Assembly: GCA_944325965.1 (NCBI GenBank)
Contig: CALVCB010000012.1
Coordinates: 1 to 44,945, forward strand
Direction of reading: 5' to 3'
DNA length: 44,945 nt
Origin: an uncultured Bacteroidales bacterium
GTDB lineage: Bacteria > Bacteroidota > Bacteroidia > Bacteroidales > UBA932
This document shows positions 8,273-18,315 of the stretch, piece by piece. The notes beneath the pieces were generated by a model. It saw only the letters and a program-made list of their open reading frames with translations, was not told where the DNA came from and made no database searches. The stretch's first letter is position 1. Each line of letters opens with the position of its first letter. The translations under genes and the position numbers were made by a program.

Positions 8273-8319
8273 GCTACCTCAGGTACCGCATATCCGTACA
8301 TTATAAAAGGGAAAGGCAT

Positions 8320-9687
8320 ATGGACAACAATAAGAAATACACCAGGAGGGATTTCCTGAAAATAGCCGGAGCCGGCTCTGCGGCTCTCAGCGCGGCGGCA
8401 ATGGGATGCTCCACTACCGGGAAGGGAAACGTTACGGCAGCGGAAACCCCGGAAGGAGAAATGACATACCGTACCAACCCGGGCAACGGGGACAGGGTCT
8501 CTCTGCTCGGCTACGGATGCATGAGATGGCCGATGAAAAAGGACGGAGACGGAAAGGACGTGATAGACCAGGAGACGGTTAACGGGCTGGTCGACTATGC
8601 GATGCAGCATGGCGTCAACTACTATGACACCTCTCCAGTATATGTCCAGGGACAGTCAGAGCGGGCTTCCGCAATAGCCCTGGGCAGGCATCCGCGCAAT
8701 TCCTACTATCTGGCCACCAAGCTCTCCAACTTCAGCAACTGGAGCAGGGAGAATTCCATGCTCATGTACCGGAAATCCTTCGAAAACATGGAAACGGACT
8801 ATTTTGACTACTACCTGCTCCATTCTATCGGGAACGGCGGCACGAAAATGTTCGAGGAAAGGTACTTTGACAACGGCATGGCGGACTTCCTCATGAAAGA
8901 GCGCGAAGCCGGCCGCATACGCAACCTTGGCTTCTCCTTCCACGGCACACAGGAGACGTTCGACTATGCCATAAGCCTGCATGACAAGATCCACTGGGAC
9001 TTCGTCCAGATCCAGCTCAACTACGTGGACTGGAAACATGCCTCTGGCCGGAATGTCAATGCCGACTACCTGTACGGGGAACTGGAAAAACGCGGCATCC
9101 CCGCCGTTATCATGGAGCCGCTGCTCGGTGGCCGTCTCTCCAAGGTGCCGCAGCACATTGCAGACAGGCTAATGGAACGCAACCCTGAGGGCAGCGTCGC
9201 CTCCTGGGCATTCAGGTTCGCAGGCACGCCGCCAGGGGTGCTGACAGTACTGAGCGGGATGACCTACATGGAACATCTGATAGACAACATCCGTACATAC
9301 TCCCCGCTCGTACCTCTGAACAAGGAGGAGCTCGGCTTTCTCGAGGAAACGGCACAGCTGATGATGGCCTACCCTACAGTCCCATGCAACGACTGCAAAT
9401 ACTGCATGCCTTGCCCGTACGGGATTGACATCCCGGCCATACTGCTGCACTACAATAAATGCGTGAACGAAGGCAACGTTTCCGGCGGACGCGAATCGGA
9501 GAACTACCGCAAGGCCCGCAGGGCGTACCTGGTCAGCTATGACCGTGCGGTACCTGCTCTCCGTCAGGCGGACCACTGCACAGGATGCGGCCAGTGCAAT
9601 GAGCATTGCCCGCAGAGCATAGACATCCCTCGCGAACTGCAGAAAATCGACCGGTACATAGAAAGCCTCAGGCAGGATACGCTGTAG
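8320..9687 (+). CDS. Tat-exported lipoprotein aldo/keto reductase with C-terminal 2x[4Fe-4S] domain
   Basis: The start at 8320 was chosen because it gives a twin-arginine signal, YTRRDFLKIAG (7-17), and a lipobox AAMGC with acceptor C30; the longer frame from 8179 would overlap the upstream gene. The 455-residue protein has an AKR barrel with the catalytic tetrad D103, Y108, K134 and H168, spaced as in the family. A C-terminal domain carries CNDCKYCMPCP (356-366) and CTGCGQCNEHCP (420-431). The usual C-terminal IPG NAD(P)-phosphate motif is replaced by LSGM (311-314). Known AKRs are mostly cytoplasmic and NAD(P)H-dependent; export and ferredoxin clusters suggest this one takes electrons from the preceding polyferredoxin instead. 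Its substrate is unknown. Confidence 0.87.
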   Translation: MDNNKKYTRRDFLKIAGAGSAALSAAAMGCSTTGKGNVTAAETPEGEMTYRTNPGNGDRVSLLGYGCMRWPMKKDGDGKDVIDQETVNGLVDYAMQHGVNYYDTSPVYVQGQSERASAIALGRHPRNSYYLATKLSNFSNWSRENSMLMYRKSFENMETDYFDYYLLHSIGNGGTKMFEERYFDNGMADFLMKEREAGRIRNLGFSFHGTQETFDYAISLHDKIHWDFVQIQLNYVDWKHASGRNVNADYLYGELEKRGIPAVIMEPLLGGRLSKVPQHIADRLMERNPEGSVASWAFRFAGTPPGVLTVLSGMTYMEHLIDNIRTYSPLVPLNKEELGFLEETAQLMMAYPTVPCNDCKYCMPCPYGIDIPAILLHYNKCVNEGNVSGGRESENYRKARRAYLVSYDRAVPALRQADHCTGCGQCNEHCPQSIDIPRELQKIDRYIESLRQDTL

Positions 9688-9754
9688 AGTACGTTTGCCC
9701 CCTTACAGACCGGGATCGGGCACAACAGGCGCCACGCACCCAATGCCATCAGAT

Positions 9755-10672
9755 TCACATCTTCCTGTACTGCAGCGGAGTGAGGCCGGTCTTTAGCTTG
9801 AAGAATTTGTGGAAGGTGGAAGGGTTCGGGAAGTTCAGGCGGGAGACGATCTCCTTGATGGGCATGCCGGAATACCGGAGCATGTTCTTGGCCTCGAGCA
9901 GGACATACGAGTCTATCCAGTCCGGGGCGGAATGGCCGGAAGCTGCCTTGACCAGCTTCGAGAGGTATTTCGGGGTGAGGCAGAGCTTGTCCGCATAGAA
10001 GGCCACTCCCCTCTCGACCGTATGATATTCAGAGATAGCTTCGATGAACTTGATGAACACCTCCTTGCTCCTGTCGGCCTTTGTTCCTCCGGAAGCCTTC
10101 GCCGCATTGTCAACAGTCCTTTCAATCACCCCTCCGGCCAGGTAGAAAAGGGAGGAGAACAGGAAAGAAATGCATTCGCGCTTGTACATGAGGTTCGACC
10201 TGAGTATGTCGGACGCCAGCTCAAGGTACTTCTTCGCAACATTCTTCTCCTCCCCGGTAAGGGTGAAGCACGGGTTGTTCAGCAGGGTTATGCCCCTGGA
10301 GAGCAGCTGCGGCATATTGACCTTCAGGCCCGACATGTATTCCCGAGTCATGGCCATTACAATGAAATGCAGGCTGTCCCTGGCCGACTCGTCGAACTCC
10401 GAGACCATAATGATATTCCCGGGAATCGTCACGAAAAGCGAATCCTCGACGACATCGAAATCCGTCAGGTTGATTGTCATTTTCAGCCTTCCTGATATAC
10501 AGAAGAACACAAGGAACCCGTCAAACCTGCACGGGTGCCTCAGTATCTCGAGGCTCTTTTCATATTTCATGTCAATGACACAAACCTCGTCACCGACATT
10601 TATGCAGTCCGTGACGGGGAACAGCTGGCGGAACTGTGCCATGCTGACAGTATGGGCGGCAGGTGTTGTCAT
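9755..10672 (-). CDS. AraC-family transcriptional regulator
   Basis: This is a 305-residue DNA-binding regulator. The C-terminal ~100 residues hold two helix-turn-helix units: the first around 222-244 (AFYADKLCLTPKYLSKLVK), the second around 270-293 (MPIKEIVSRLNFPNPSTFHK), with the typical ending TGLTPLQYRK. The N-terminal ~180 residues look like a cupin-type ligand-sensing domain. The ATG at 10672 is preferred over a TTG nine codons upstream. The gene is divergent from the TolC-HlyD-permease operon, an arrangement common for local regulators of efflux systems, so it probably controls that operon in response to an unknown compound. It is convergent with the AKR gene across a 67-base gap in which no structure was seen. 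Confidence 0.9.
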   Translation of the reverse strand: MTTPAAHTVSMAQFRQLFPVTDCINVGDEVCVIDMKYEKSLEILRHPCRFDGFLVFFCISGRLKMTINLTDFDVVEDSLFVTIPGNIIMVSEFDESARDSLHFIVMAMTREYMSGLKVNMPQLLSRGITLLNNPCFTLTGEEKNVAKKYLELASDILRSNLMYKRECISFLFSSLFYLAGGVIERTVDNAAKASGGTKADRSKEVFIKFIEAISEYHTVERGVAFYADKLCLTPKYLSKLVKAASGHSAPDWIDSYVLLEAKNMLRYSGMPIKEIVSRLNFPNPSTFHKFFKLKTGLTPLQYRKM

Positions 10673-10756
10673 AATGGATAAATTTTTCCCGGCTAACAAA
10701 ATTCTGATTTCAGTTTACATGCCATCCGGCATCCATGAATTCTGCCAAATGACGGA

Positions 10757-10786
10757 CAAAATTAATAAAATTCTACCTTTTGACAA
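10757..10786 (-). promoter_or_regulatory. Bacteroidota-type promoter for the AraC-family gene
   Basis: On the minus strand TTG (10786-10784) is followed after 19 bases by TAATTTTG (10764-10757), a near-ideal match to the TTG/TAnnTTTG promoter. The box ends 84 bases before the ATG at 10672, leaving room for a leader or operator. Confidence 0.7.
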
Positions 10787-10833
10787 TTTTAAGGCCTAAA
10801 CAGCTGATAAATTCAGCTTTCGGGGCATTTTTT

Positions 10834-10841
10834 TAGTATTG
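10834..10841 (+). promoter_or_regulatory. Weak -7-like box (TAGTATTG) for the exporter operon
   Basis: TAGTATTG differs from TAnnTTTG by one base and ends 28 bases before the tolC-like ATG. No clear TTG lies about 20 bases upstream. A weak promoter here would fit activation by the divergent AraC-type protein, but the match is modest. Confidence 0.3.
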
Positions 10842-10869
10842 TCCAGGCTTCGCGTTAAAAATATCGGGA

Positions 10870-12375
10870 ATGAAAACACGGACAATCATGATGGCGATAG
10901 GCCTGGCTCTCCTGCCGTGGACAGCCGGAGCCGCGGAAGTGATGACACTGCAGCAGTGCAGGGACTCGGCCATCGCAAACAACAAGGAACTCAAAATCGC
11001 TGCACAGCAAATCGAGATTGCAGGGCATGACAGGAAAATCGCTCTGGCGAATTACTTTCCGAACATCTCGGCATCCGCAGCCTATATGTACAACAGCAGG
11101 AACATCGACCTGCTCACCCGGGAACAGTCTGACATCCTGACAAACCTGGGCACTTCGCTGCAGGGCTCGGTACAGTCGGGCCTGGAGAACATGCTGTCCG
11201 ACCCCGGCCTGCTGCAGATAATCCAGAAGCACCCGGAAATCCTGCAGCTGCTCGGGAGCCTTTCAGACATAGACATCTCGGGACCGGTGAACGCCATCGG
11301 GGCGGAGATAGACAAGGCCTTCAACCTGGATATACAGAATATGTTCGTCGGGGCCGTTTCGCTCCAGCAGCCGGTTTTCATGGGAGGCAAGATAGTCAAC
11401 GCCAACAAGATGGCAAAACTTGCCGAAGAGCTGGCACAGACGCAGTACGACACACAGTACCGGGAGGTGGTCACGGAAGTTGACAACGCCTACTGGCAGA
11501 TAGTCTCCATTGCCAACAAGCTTAAACTCGCGCAGGAGTACTGCGGACTGCTGGAGATGATGCTCCACGACACAGAGGTGATGGTAAACGAGGGGGTGGC
11601 GACGCAGGCCGACCTGCTCTCCGTAAAAGTGAAGGCCAACGAAGCCGCCATGCTACGGACCAAGGCGACAAACGGGCTGGCACTGAGCAAGATGCTCCTG
11701 TGCAAGCTCTGCGGCCTGGAGCTGGACTCCGACATCGAACTGGCGGACGAGAAGCTGGACAGGATTCCTCTCCCGCAGACAGGGCCCCAGATGAGCGACA
11801 CGGAGATTTTCTCGGCAAGGCCGGAGATAAGGAGCCTGGACCTCGCCAGGCAGATATATGACAGGAAAGTGGCGATTGCACGCGCTGACATGATGCCCAA
11901 GGTGGCCCTGACAGCCAACTATTTCGTCACCAACCCGAACCTCTACCGCGGTTTCCAGAACAAGTTCGGGGGCATGTTCAACGTCGGGGTTGCCGTCAAC
12001 ATACCTATAATACACGGCTGCGAGGCCATGCAGAAGGTCCGCAAGGCCAAGGCCGAGTCGGTACTTACAGGCTACCGGCTGGCGGATGCCAAGGAGAAGG
12101 TCTCGCTCCAGGTAGCCCAGCTCCGCAAACAGGAAGAAGAAGTCCTGGATAAGCTGGACATGGCCGAAAGCAATCTGGCCAGCGCCGAGGAGAACCTGCG
12201 CACCGCCACAGTAGGCTATACCGAAGGGGTTGTCCCGGCCAATACGCTGATGGCTGCCCAGACGGCCTGGATACAGGCTCACTCGGAGTATATCGACGCC
12301 GGGGTGGAGCTGCAGATCACGGCAAGCAGCCTCGCCACTGCCGAAGGGCGGCAGGCAGGAGGCTCCGGAAACTGA
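10870..12375 (+). CDS. TolC-family outer-membrane efflux protein
   Basis: This 501-residue protein should form the trimeric outer-membrane channel of a tripartite exporter. It has a signal peptide (MKTRTIMMAIGLALLPW, cleavage near residue 21), then MTLQQCRDSAIANNKEL, the usual entry into the first OEP repeat. Long alanine/leucine/glutamate-rich helical stretches continue in two repeated halves (roughly 25-275 and 290-490). A connector of about 60 residues rich in L, S and D (near 75-150) is longer than in E. coli TolC. The gene is first in an operon with a HlyD-type adaptor and two ABC-2 permeases and is divergent from an AraC-family regulator. Confidence 0.9.
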   Translation: MKTRTIMMAIGLALLPWTAGAAEVMTLQQCRDSAIANNKELKIAAQQIEIAGHDRKIALANYFPNISASAAYMYNSRNIDLLTREQSDILTNLGTSLQGSVQSGLENMLSDPGLLQIIQKHPEILQLLGSLSDIDISGPVNAIGAEIDKAFNLDIQNMFVGAVSLQQPVFMGGKIVNANKMAKLAEELAQTQYDTQYREVVTEVDNAYWQIVSIANKLKLAQEYCGLLEMMLHDTEVMVNEGVATQADLLSVKVKANEAAMLRTKATNGLALSKMLLCKLCGLELDSDIELADEKLDRIPLPQTGPQMSDTEIFSARPEIRSLDLARQIYDRKVAIARADMMPKVALTANYFVTNPNLYRGFQNKFGGMFNVGVAVNIPIIHGCEAMQKVRKAKAESVLTGYRLADAKEKVSLQVAQLRKQEEEVLDKLDMAESNLASAEENLRTATVGYTEGVVPANTLMAAQTAWIQAHSEYIDAGVELQITASSLATAEGRQAGGSGN

Positions 12376-12409
12376 TTCTCGATATGACAATATTAAAAAA
12401 AAGATAAAA

Positions 12410-13417
12410 ATGGAAAAAGTGAAAAAGAGCTATAACCTGCTTATAGGAATCGCCGGCCTGCTCGCCGCAGTTGTCACCATCTCGCTGATCGGCTATGCCG
12501 TATCGAAACCAAAGCCCGTCGTGATACAGGGGCAGGCAGAAGCCACGGAATACAGGGTGTCAGGCAAGGTGCCCGGCAGGATCGAACAGTTTTTCGCATC
12601 GGAAGGGGACATGGTGCACAAGGGGGACACCCTTGTGGAGATAGACAGCCCGGAGGTGAGGTCGAAACTTGCCCAGGCCATGGCCATGAAATCCGCCGCC
12701 GAGGCACAGAAGGAAAAAGCCCTTACCGGGGCAAGGCAGGAACAGATAGCCGCTGCCTACGAGCTCTGGCAGCAGGCAATAGCGGGCGAGGACATAATGA
12801 AGAAATCCTTTGACCGCATACAACGGCTGTATGACCAGAAAGTGATAAGCGCCCAGAAATATGACGAGACCCTCGCACAGTACAAGGCCGCAAAGGCCAC
12901 CTGTGCCGCAGCGAAGTCCCAGTACGACATGGCTGTGAACGGGGCCAGGAAAGAAGACAAGGAAACCGCAGAAGCACTTGTAGACCAGGCTAATGCCGCC
13001 CTTGAAGAAGTGAAGTCATACCTCGGGGAGCTGTATCTGACGGCTCCTGCCGACGGGGTGGTATCGGCCAGGTTCCCCAAGGCCGGCGAACTCGTGGGAC
13101 AGGGCTCCCCGGTCATGGCCGTGACAGACCTGAACGATGTCTGGTTCACATTCAGCATCCGCGAGGACATGCTGCACGGGCTCAATACGGGGGATGAGCT
13201 CATAGTGACCATCCCGGCGCTCGGGGAGGAAACCTACAGGACCCGCGTAAACTATATCAGCGTAATGGAGTCTTACGCCACATGGAGAGCCACCAGGGAG
13301 ACAGGCAGCTACGACGCCAAGACCTTCGAGGTCAGGAGCATCCCTGACGGGCCGATCGAGGGGCTGAGGCCTGGAATGACGGCTATTGTGGTAAATGTAA
13401 ACAGACCGACGTTATAA
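12410..13417 (+). CDS. HlyD/EmrA-type periplasmic adaptor (membrane fusion protein)
   Basis: This 335-residue adaptor should join the inner-membrane permeases to the TolC-type channel. One N-terminal membrane helix covers about 9-31. Half of a biotinyl-lipoyl-like domain follows (VSGKVPGRIEQFFASEGD, near 50-67), then a long alpha-helical hairpin rich in A, Q, K and E (about 86-195), then the second lipoyl half (LTAPADGVVSARFPKAGE, near 207-224) and a beta-barrel region. Order and length match the family. It starts 34 bases after the tolC-like stop and ends two bases before the first permease ATG, indicating tight co-expression. Confidence 0.9.
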   Translation: MEKVKKSYNLLIGIAGLLAAVVTISLIGYAVSKPKPVVIQGQAEATEYRVSGKVPGRIEQFFASEGDMVHKGDTLVEIDSPEVRSKLAQAMAMKSAAEAQKEKALTGARQEQIAAAYELWQQAIAGEDIMKKSFDRIQRLYDQKVISAQKYDETLAQYKAAKATCAAAKSQYDMAVNGARKEDKETAEALVDQANAALEEVKSYLGELYLTAPADGVVSARFPKAGELVGQGSPVMAVTDLNDVWFTFSIREDMLHGLNTGDELIVTIPALGEETYRTRVNYISVMESYATWRATRETGSYDAKTFEVRSIPDGPIEGLRPGMTAIVVNVNRPTL

Positions 13418-13419
13418 CA

Positions 13420-14589
13420 ATGGGATTTTTTCACAATATGATGGCGGTGGTCCGCCGCGAGCTGCGCCTGATGCGCCGCAGGCCGATATACCTGCTGGCC
13501 TCGCTCGGGGTAATGGCCTTCTGCACAGTGTTCTTCCTCACATTCCTGAAGGAAGGAATGCCGCAGAAACTGCCTATAGGTGTGGTCGACAAGGACAATT
13601 CGTCCCTCTCAAGGAACCTCGTCAGGCAGCTGGACGCGACCCAGCTCGGGGAGGTGGTGAGCTTCGGCAGCTACCAGGAGGCAAGGGAGGCCCTGCAGAA
13701 AGGCCGGATAAACGCCTTCTGCATGATACCGGAGGGGACGTACAGCGATGTGCTCGCCGGCAGGCAGCCCACCTTCACATTCTATGTGAATTCATTGTAC
13801 TTCGTAGGCGGGGCTCTGGCATATAAAGACCTCCTGACAATGGTCAACCTGTTCTCCGGGGCCGTACAGAGGGAAGCGCTCCGGGCCACCGGGATGAATG
13901 ACGCGGCGATAATGGGGCAGATACAGCCGATCCTGATAGACGCGCACCAGATAGGCAACACGGCCACCGACTACGGGGTATACCTCACCAATGTCCTGCT
14001 GCCCGGGATACTGGAGATGATCATCATACTGGTGACCGTCTATACCATCGGGGCGGAGCTGAAGTACGGGACATCCAGGCATCTGATGGACAGGGCCGGA
14101 GGGTCGATGTCCGCCGCCATGCTCGGGAAGCTGATACCGTACACCATACTTTATACGGCAATAGGCATCATCTGCGACCTTATACTCTACCACTGGGCGG
14201 GGTTCCCTATGGCCGGGTCGATATGGAACATGTTCTTCGGGACATTCATCATGGTGCTCGCCTGCGAGGCCGTGGCGATATTCATCATCGGGGCACTGCC
14301 TGTACTGAGGCTGGCCATAAGCATATCCGCACTGTACAGCGTGCTGGGGTTCTCCCTGGCCGGGTTCACCTTCCCGGTGGAGTCCATGCCGGCATTCATA
14401 CAGGGGCTCGCGGCGGCATTCCCGCTCAGGCACTACTATATGTTCTATGTCCAGGAGGCCATTTTCGCAAGCGGGTTCAGCGGATGGTATCCGCAGATCG
14501 TGTACATGCTCCTGTTCCTCTTCCTGCCGGCCATAGTGTACAGGAGGCTGAAGAACGCCTACCTGCTGCAGAATTTCCCGAGAAAATGA
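13420..14589 (+). CDS. ABC-2 type transporter permease (YhhJ/YbhR-like), first of two
   Basis: This 389-residue inner-membrane protein has the layout of the ABC2_membrane_3 family: one helix near residues 22-44, a soluble periplasmic region of roughly 140 residues, then five or six helices in the C-terminal half. The sequence after the first helix, LPIGVVDKDNSSLSRNLVRQLD, is typical (given here as parts: LPIGVVDKDNSS and SRNLVRQLD). It begins two bases after the adaptor and is followed after 16 bases by a second, diverged permease, so the pair probably forms a heterodimer. No nucleotide-binding protein is encoded in the operon. The exported compound is unknown. Confidence 0.87.
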   Translation: MGFFHNMMAVVRRELRLMRRRPIYLLASLGVMAFCTVFFLTFLKEGMPQKLPIGVVDKDNSSLSRNLVRQLDATQLGEVVSFGSYQEAREALQKGRINAFCMIPEGTYSDVLAGRQPTFTFYVNSLYFVGGALAYKDLLTMVNLFSGAVQREALRATGMNDAAIMGQIQPILIDAHQIGNTATDYGVYLTNVLLPGILEMIIILVTVYTIGAELKYGTSRHLMDRAGGSMSAAMLGKLIPYTILYTAIGIICDLILYHWAGFPMAGSIWNMFFGTFIMVLACEAVAIFIIGALPVLRLAISISALYSVLGFSLAGFTFPVESMPAFIQGLAAAFPLRHYYMFYVQEAIFASGFSGWYPQIVYMLLFLFLPAIVYRRLKNAYLLQNFPRK

Positions 14590-14605
14590 AAAACGACACA
14601 GAGAG

Positions 14606-15808
14606 ATGAAAAGATTGACATACATAGGCCGGTGGCTGTCAGACTGGTACGCCATCTTCACCAATGAGCTGCGGCACATATTCAGCGACAGCGGGGTGAT
14701 GGTGATATTCTTCCTGGCAGGCCTCGCATACCCGGTCATCTACGGCCTGGTATACAGCAACGGGACCGTGGACGACATGCCCGTGGCCATAGTCGACAAT
14801 TCGGGCAGCAGCGCCAGCAGGGAATTCGTCAGGGGGCTGGACGCCACGAGAGAGCTGGCGGTGAGCCACACCTGCGCGAATATGGCCGAGGCCGAACAGC
14901 TCATGCAGCAGAGGGACGTCAAAGGCATAGTGATGATTCCAGAGGATTTCGACGACAGGCTCGCCAAGATGGAGCAGGCGACAGTCTCCACATACGCGGA
15001 CATGAGCAGCTTCCTCTATTACAAGAACATGACGATGGGGGCGAACCATGTAATGCTCAGCCAGATGCGGGAGATACAGAAAGAAAGGTTCTCCGCGGCC
15101 GGATACGGCGGGCAGCAGCTCTCGCAGCTTGTCCAGCCTATCAGGTACGAGGAGAACATGCCTTACAACAGGACATTCTCCTATTCCATATTCTTCCTTT
15201 CCGCCGTTCTCCTGATAGTGATACAGCAGACGATGTTCTACGGGGTCTCCATGATGGCCGGGACAATGCGGGAGGAGAACCGCAGCTTCGCCATCATGCC
15301 GGACAGGCTCAAGGGGCGAGGCATCTCCAGGACCGTGCTGGGGCGCGGAGCGGCCTACTGGCTGATATACATGGCTATCGGGGCGTATGTAGCCGGGCTC
15401 GTACCGAGGATTTTCGGGATGCCGCAGAACTGCCCGTTCGGGGAAATATTCGTGCTTCTGCTGTTCTATGTCACAGCCTGCGTAGGGTTCAGCTTCACGT
15501 TCAGCTCGTTTATCAGAAGGAGGGAGACTGTCTTCGTGCTTTTCCTGTTCCTTTCGCCTATATGCCTGTTCCTGACCGGATTCTCCTGGCCGGTGAGCAG
15601 TTTCCCGCTGTTCTGGAAGCTGTTCTCCTATATCTTCCCGTCGACTTTTGCCGCGCAGGCCTTCATCAACATGAATACAGCCGGCGCCGACCTGTCGATG
15701 GTAAGCGACCAGATGATTGGCCTTACAATACAGACCGTAGTCTACTACGTGCTGTCATGCGCCGCCGTCTTTGTGGAGAACCACATGCTCAAACGCAAGA
15801 CGGCGTAG
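14606..15808 (+). CDS. ABC-2 type transporter permease, second of two
   Basis: This 400-residue inner-membrane protein has the same architecture as its upstream neighbour: one N-terminal helix (about 32-50), a periplasmic region containing MPVAIVDNSGSSASREFV, and about five C-terminal helices. The two permeases are clearly related in layout but diverged in sequence, consistent with a heterodimer. It is the last gene of the exporter operon. The stop at 15808 is only 21 bases from the stop of the convergent small lipoprotein gene. No Walker motifs are present here or in the other three exporter genes. Confidence 0.87.
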   Translation: MKRLTYIGRWLSDWYAIFTNELRHIFSDSGVMVIFFLAGLAYPVIYGLVYSNGTVDDMPVAIVDNSGSSASREFVRGLDATRELAVSHTCANMAEAEQLMQQRDVKGIVMIPEDFDDRLAKMEQATVSTYADMSSFLYYKNMTMGANHVMLSQMREIQKERFSAAGYGGQQLSQLVQPIRYEENMPYNRTFSYSIFFLSAVLLIVIQQTMFYGVSMMAGTMREENRSFAIMPDRLKGRGISRTVLGRGAAYWLIYMAIGAYVAGLVPRIFGMPQNCPFGEIFVLLLFYVTACVGFSFTFSSFIRRRETVFVLFLFLSPICLFLTGFSWPVSSFPLFWKLFSYIFPSTFAAQAFINMNTAGADLSMVSDQMIGLTIQTVVYYVLSCAAVFVENHMLKRKTA

Positions 15809-15829
15809 GCGGATTGCCGATCAAGGAAT

Positions 15830-16015
15830 TCAGGAATATACAAAGGTGCCGTAGGCGTTATGCACCTCCCCGTCCGATGTAACGATTTCCTGAATTTCAA
15901 TCTTGAAATTTCCGTCTTGGACTCTGCCCAGGTCAGGATTCTGGCGGACATTCCTCGATGCCGCGCATGCCTGCAGAAGCAATATTGCGGACACTATGTA
16001 GAACAATCTTTTCAT
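15830..16015 (-). CDS. Small predicted lipoprotein, function unknown
   Basis: This is a 61-residue protein starting MKRLFYIVSAILLLQACAA, which has a positively charged N-terminus, a hydrophobic core and a lipobox-like LQAC with C17. The internal ATG at 16015 was chosen over one 14 codons upstream because it gives a proper lipoprotein signal. The mature part is about 44 residues (NFKIEIQEIVTSDGEV in the middle). It resembles the beginning of DUF4251-type Bacteroidota lipoproteins but stops early, so it may be a short relative or a truncated remnant. It lies downstream of the GH97 gene beyond a hairpin and is convergent with the exporter operon. Being a real gene is likely but not certain. Confidence 0.55.
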   Translation of the reverse strand: MKRLFYIVSAILLLQACAASRNVRQNPDLGRVQDGNFKIEIQEIVTSDGEVHNAYGTFVYS

Positions 16016-16033
16016 TGGATATAGTGGTGTAAT

Positions 16034-16073
16034 ATGGGGCTGCATCAAAACATTCATTTTGACACAGCCCCAT
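16034..16073. repeat. Interrupted hairpin (REP/MITE-like or terminator-like) after the Sus operon
   Basis: ATGGGGCTG (16034-16042) pairs perfectly with CAGCCCCAT (16065-16073), and inside it TCAAAA (16045-16050) pairs with TTTTGA (16057-16062) around a 6-base loop, with a 2x2 internal mismatch between the stems. It follows the GH97 stop by 25 bases on the minus strand. No T-run follows, so it is not a standard Rho-independent terminator. From memory, GGCTGTGTCAAAAT-like hairpins recur between genes in Bacteroidales genomes. Confidence 0.75.
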
Positions 16074-16098
16074 TGCAGTCTTCACCTGAAATATATGT

Positions 16099-18312
<2,214 letters not shown>

Positions 18313-18315
18313 TTA

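Noticed and set aside
8179-8319. An upstream extension of the AKR gene
   Set aside because: It would overlap the ferredoxin gene and place 47 residues before the twin-arginine signal; the ATG at 8320 gives a proper Tat lipoprotein start.
13792-14739. A 315-codon minus-strand frame opposite the permease genes
   Set aside because: It is rich in H, E, G, Y and P without any domain, as expected from the antisense of a membrane protein, and both permeases are complete.
16034-16073. A standard Rho-independent terminator
   Set aside because: The stem is good but no T-run follows on either strand, so it is listed as a hairpin repeat.
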